Shown here: piece by piece, positions 5,323 to 7,410 of the stretch
Layout of the letters: every line of letters starts with the position of its first letter
Position numbering within the stretch: the first letter of the stretch is position 1
Origin: Porticoccus sp963974675
Lineage (GTDB): Bacteria; Pseudomonadota; Gammaproteobacteria; Pseudomonadales; Porticoccaceae
DNA: 7,410 nucleotides
Assembly (NCBI GenBank): GCA_963974675.1
Contig: CAXBDQ010000057.1
Coordinates: forward strand, 1 to 7,410
Reading direction: 5' to 3'
Position numbers and translations under genes: made by a program
The notes under the pieces: model-generated
The model's database searches: none
Seen by the model: the letters and a program-made list of their open reading frames with translations, nothing else
Told to the model about the DNA's origin: nothing

Positions 5323-6693
5323 ATGAAAAACCTACCTTCGACATTTACTGTCTCCCAACTCAATCGTCGCGCTCGACAACTTCTGGAAACACATCTGCCT
5401 TTGGTCTGGGTAGAAGGTGAAATTTCAAACTTTTCCCGTCCGGGTTCGGGCCACTGGTACCTTAGCCTAAAAGATGAACAGGCTCAGGTTCGCTGTGCCA
5501 TGTTTCGCAATCGCAACAACACGGTTAGATTCACCCCGGAGAATGGCACCCATGTTTTGGTTCGTTGCAGAGTCAGCCTCTACGAAGGACGGGGTGATTT
5601 TCAACTTATTATCGAGCATATGGAGGAAGCAGGTTACGGCGCATTACAACGGCAGTTTGACGAACTCAAACACCGACTTGATCAAGAGGGTCTCTTTGCT
5701 GAAAGCCATAAACGCCCCCTACCCTCCATACCTAAAAGAATTGGCCTGATAACATCCCCTACAGGAGCTGCCATACGCGATATTCTTTCCATCCTCAAAA
5801 GACGCTTTCCCGCCATACCCGTTACTGTTTTCCCCAGTATTGTTCAAGGAAAGAGCGGTGAAGGAAACAGTGCAGCCAGCGAACTAGCCGACAGAATAGC
5901 TCACGCCAACGAAGTCCCGGTTAATGCGACAAGCCGCTGCGATGTGCTCATTCTTGGACGAGGGGGCGGTTCAATGGAGGATCTCTGGGCTTTTAATGAG
6001 GAAATCCTCGCCAGAGCTATTTATAACAGTGATATTCCCATCGTCAGTGCAGTGGGTCACGAAGTAGACTTCACTATTGCTGATTTTGTCGCAGATTACC
6101 GTGCCCCAACTCCATCCGTCGCTGCTGAGATTCTCAGCCCTGATGGTGAAAAGTTGATGTTGAATTTTCAGAGCTATGAACAACTTTTAGTGGAGACGAT
6201 CCAGAGGCGAATACAGTCTACTAGCCAACGTGTAGACAGCCTATACCGTCAGCTTCGCCATCCTGGTGAGCGACTCCAACACCGTAAAAGCCAACTGAAA
6301 AACTTACAGGTAAGATTAAAGCAGGCGGTAAGTACCAACCTAAATCATCAGAAAAGTCGATTGCAACATCTTGAGGAAAAGATAACGCGATCTCACCCAA
6401 GCCAACATCTGTCCAAACTTCAGAGCCAAGTGGAATTGCTAGAACAACGGCTACACTGGGGAGTGATCAAGCTACTCGAGGAAAAACAGTTACGCTGGAA
6501 AAATGCTGCGCAGCTATTACATACAGTAAGCCCCTTGAATACCCTTCAAAGGGGCTATGCTATTGTCATCGACAGCAAGCAACATGTAGTTCGTCATGTC
6601 ACTGACACGAAACTTGGCGATCAGATTTCCACGAAACTAATAGACGGCTCGCTACTCTGTACTGTAGATAACATCATTCTGGAACAAAAATAA
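5323..6693 (+). CDS. xseA: Exodeoxyribonuclease VII large subunit
   Basis: Catalytic subunit of exonuclease VII, which with several XseB subunits degrades single-stranded DNA from both ends in repair and recombination. From this start the protein has 456 residues, equal to E. coli XseA. Residues about 7-105 are the OB-fold (FTVSQLN, VEGEISNF, SGHWYLSLKDE, QVRCAMFR). About 130-275 is the catalytic domain with IGLITSPTGAAIRDIL, DVLILGRGGGSMEDLW (207-222), SAVGHE (242-247) and DYRAPTPSVAAE (258-269). About 275-395 is a long glutamine-rich coiled coil that binds XseB, and the C-terminal VSPLNTLQRGYAIV segment is kept. About seven extra residues lie before DVLILGRGGGS relative to E. coli. The ATG at 5323 is chosen because GGAG lies 9 bases upstream. 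In-frame ATGs at 5299 and 5308 lack a well-placed site. The gene is divergent from guaB, as in E. coli. Confidence 0.96.
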   Translation: MKNLPSTFTVSQLNRRARQLLETHLPLVWVEGEISNFSRPGSGHWYLSLKDEQAQVRCAMFRNRNNTVRFTPENGTHVLVRCRVSLYEGRGDFQLIIEHMEEAGYGALQRQFDELKHRLDQEGLFAESHKRPLPSIPKRIGLITSPTGAAIRDILSILKRRFPAIPVTVFPSIVQGKSGEGNSAASELADRIAHANEVPVNATSRCDVLILGRGGGSMEDLWAFNEEILARAIYNSDIPIVSAVGHEVDFTIADFVADYRAPTPSVAAEILSPDGEKLMLNFQSYEQLLVETIQRRIQSTSQRVDSLYRQLRHPGERLQHRKSQLKNLQVRLKQAVSTNLNHQKSRLQHLEEKITRSHPSQHLSKLQSQVELLEQRLHWGVIKLLEEKQLRWKNAAQLLHTVSPLNTLQRGYAIVIDSKQHVVRHVTDTKLGDQISTKLIDGSLLCTVDNIILEQK

Positions 6694-7410
6694 TGAAACA
6701 AACCTTCGCTCTAATCCTGACACTGGCTCTAACTTCAGTTTTCTTTACACAATCAACGCTGGCAGAAACTGCGGACAAGGACACTGAAAGCAAACCTACG
6801 GAAACTTCCTCAGTGTGGGATTTAGACGACTTATACCCTGACATTACCAGCTGGGACGAAGCTAGGAATGAAATAGCAACCCGCATAACTACTCTCGACG
6901 AATGCGAAGGTAAATTAGGCGACAGTGCCGAAATGTTAGGACAGTGTATGGATGACATCAGTAAAGCCTACAAGGATTTACTCCAGCTTTATGTCTATGC
7001 TTATCTGGCCAAAGATACAGATCTAGGCAATTCAGAGTTTCGCGAACGCTCCTCCTTGGCACAAACGCTGCTAACTCAACTAGAAGAAACCACCAGCTAT
7101 ATAAACCCTGAACTGGTCGCCATCGGCAAAGAAAAACTTCATCATTTTCTGAAAAGTTCCGATACTCTGAAAGATCATGATTTTTCTATCCTCAACACCC
7201 TCCGCCAGGCTGAGCATATTCTCAGTCCAGAAGAAGAGCGCATTATCGCCGCATCTTCTGACGCTCTAAGTACCGCCTCCAATGCCTATGAAATACTCAC
7301 CAATGCCGAAATACCCTGGCCAGAAATAACCTTGTCTGACGGTGAAAAAATTAGACTCGATGCGTCTGGTTACGGACAAGCCAGAACCTCTGCTATTCGC
7401 GAAGATCGTA
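6693..7410 (+). CDS. Oligoendopeptidase F-like M3B metallopeptidase with signal peptide (partial, 3' end outside)
   Basis: The first 239 residues of a gene cut by the window end. Residues 1-24 (MKQTFALILTLALTSVFF, then TQSTLA) form a clear Sec signal peptide with a probable cut after STLA, so the product is expected in the periplasm. After a charged linker, VWDLDDLYPDITSWDEA (about 41-57) is the typical N-terminus of PepF-type oligoendopeptidases. The later LRQAEHILSPEEERIIA and a mainly helical pattern agree with the M3B N-terminal domain. The zinc site HEXXH is expected beyond the window and is not seen, so activity cannot be judged. The ATG overlaps the xseA stop by one base (TAATG), which suggests one transcript and translational coupling with xseA. 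Many relatives are cytoplasmic and lack a signal peptide. Confidence 0.85.
   Translation, partial: MKQTFALILTLALTSVFFTQSTLAETADKDTESKPTETSSVWDLDDLYPDITSWDEARNEIATRITTLDECEGKLGDSAEMLGQCMDDISKAYKDLLQLYVYAYLAKDTDLGNSEFRERSSLAQTLLTQLEETTSYINPELVAIGKEKLHHFLKSSDTLKDHDFSILNTLRQAEHILSPEEERIIAASSDALSTASNAYEILTNAEIPWPEITLSDGEKIRLDASGYGQARTSAIREDR

Overview
The window looks like the chromosome of a gammaproteobacterium. The GMP synthase, IMP dehydrogenase and exonuclease VII large subunit all read closest to E. coli and Pseudomonas-type proteins, and guaBA with a divergent xseA is an arrangement also found in E. coli. The genus cannot be fixed from the sequence alone. The core part (about 2043-7410) is fairly AT-rich. 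The left part (about 1-2040) looks richer in G+C by eye and carries mobile-element genes.

Left region (1-2049): the end of an integrated genetic element. It holds a possible gene tail (3-62), an apparently non-coding stretch with a 9-bp inverted repeat, a small AlpA-type DNA-binding protein on the + strand (306-554), and a complete P4-type tyrosine integrase on the - strand (538-1734). The two genes converge and overlap tail to tail by 17 bp. Between the integrase start and guaA lie about 300 bases with at least five copies of a 9-bp motif (AATACCATG-like), four copies of a TGCCWG-type motif and a perfect 22-bp palindrome with an A-tract. On the - strand this palindrome reads as the intrinsic terminator after guaA. 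The integrase abuts the 3' end of guaA, a known integration hotspot, so the attachment site is probably the last codons of guaA. The cargo of the element lies to the left, outside the window.

Middle region (2043-5076): the guanine-nucleotide operon guaB-guaA on the - strand. GuaB makes XMP from IMP and GuaA aminates XMP to GMP. A 20-bp perfect palindrome lies between the two genes. guaA is full length and intact. guaB is open throughout, but about 28 residues that normally follow the IMP-binding GSM motif are missing. This looks like a precise in-frame deletion of about 84 bp between two GSM-coding repeats and is the most striking anomaly here: it is either a real active-site deletion in a normally important enzyme or a sequence/assembly artefact.

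Right region (5077-7410): a divergent promoter region with a clear guaBA -10 box and a GC-rich discriminator, then xseA (exonuclease VII large subunit, + strand). A signal-peptide-bearing oligoendopeptidase F-like gene overlaps the xseA stop by one base and runs off the window end.

No CRISPR array, rRNA, tRNA or recognisable defence system was found. The undescribed material, if any, would be the element cargo to the left of position 1.
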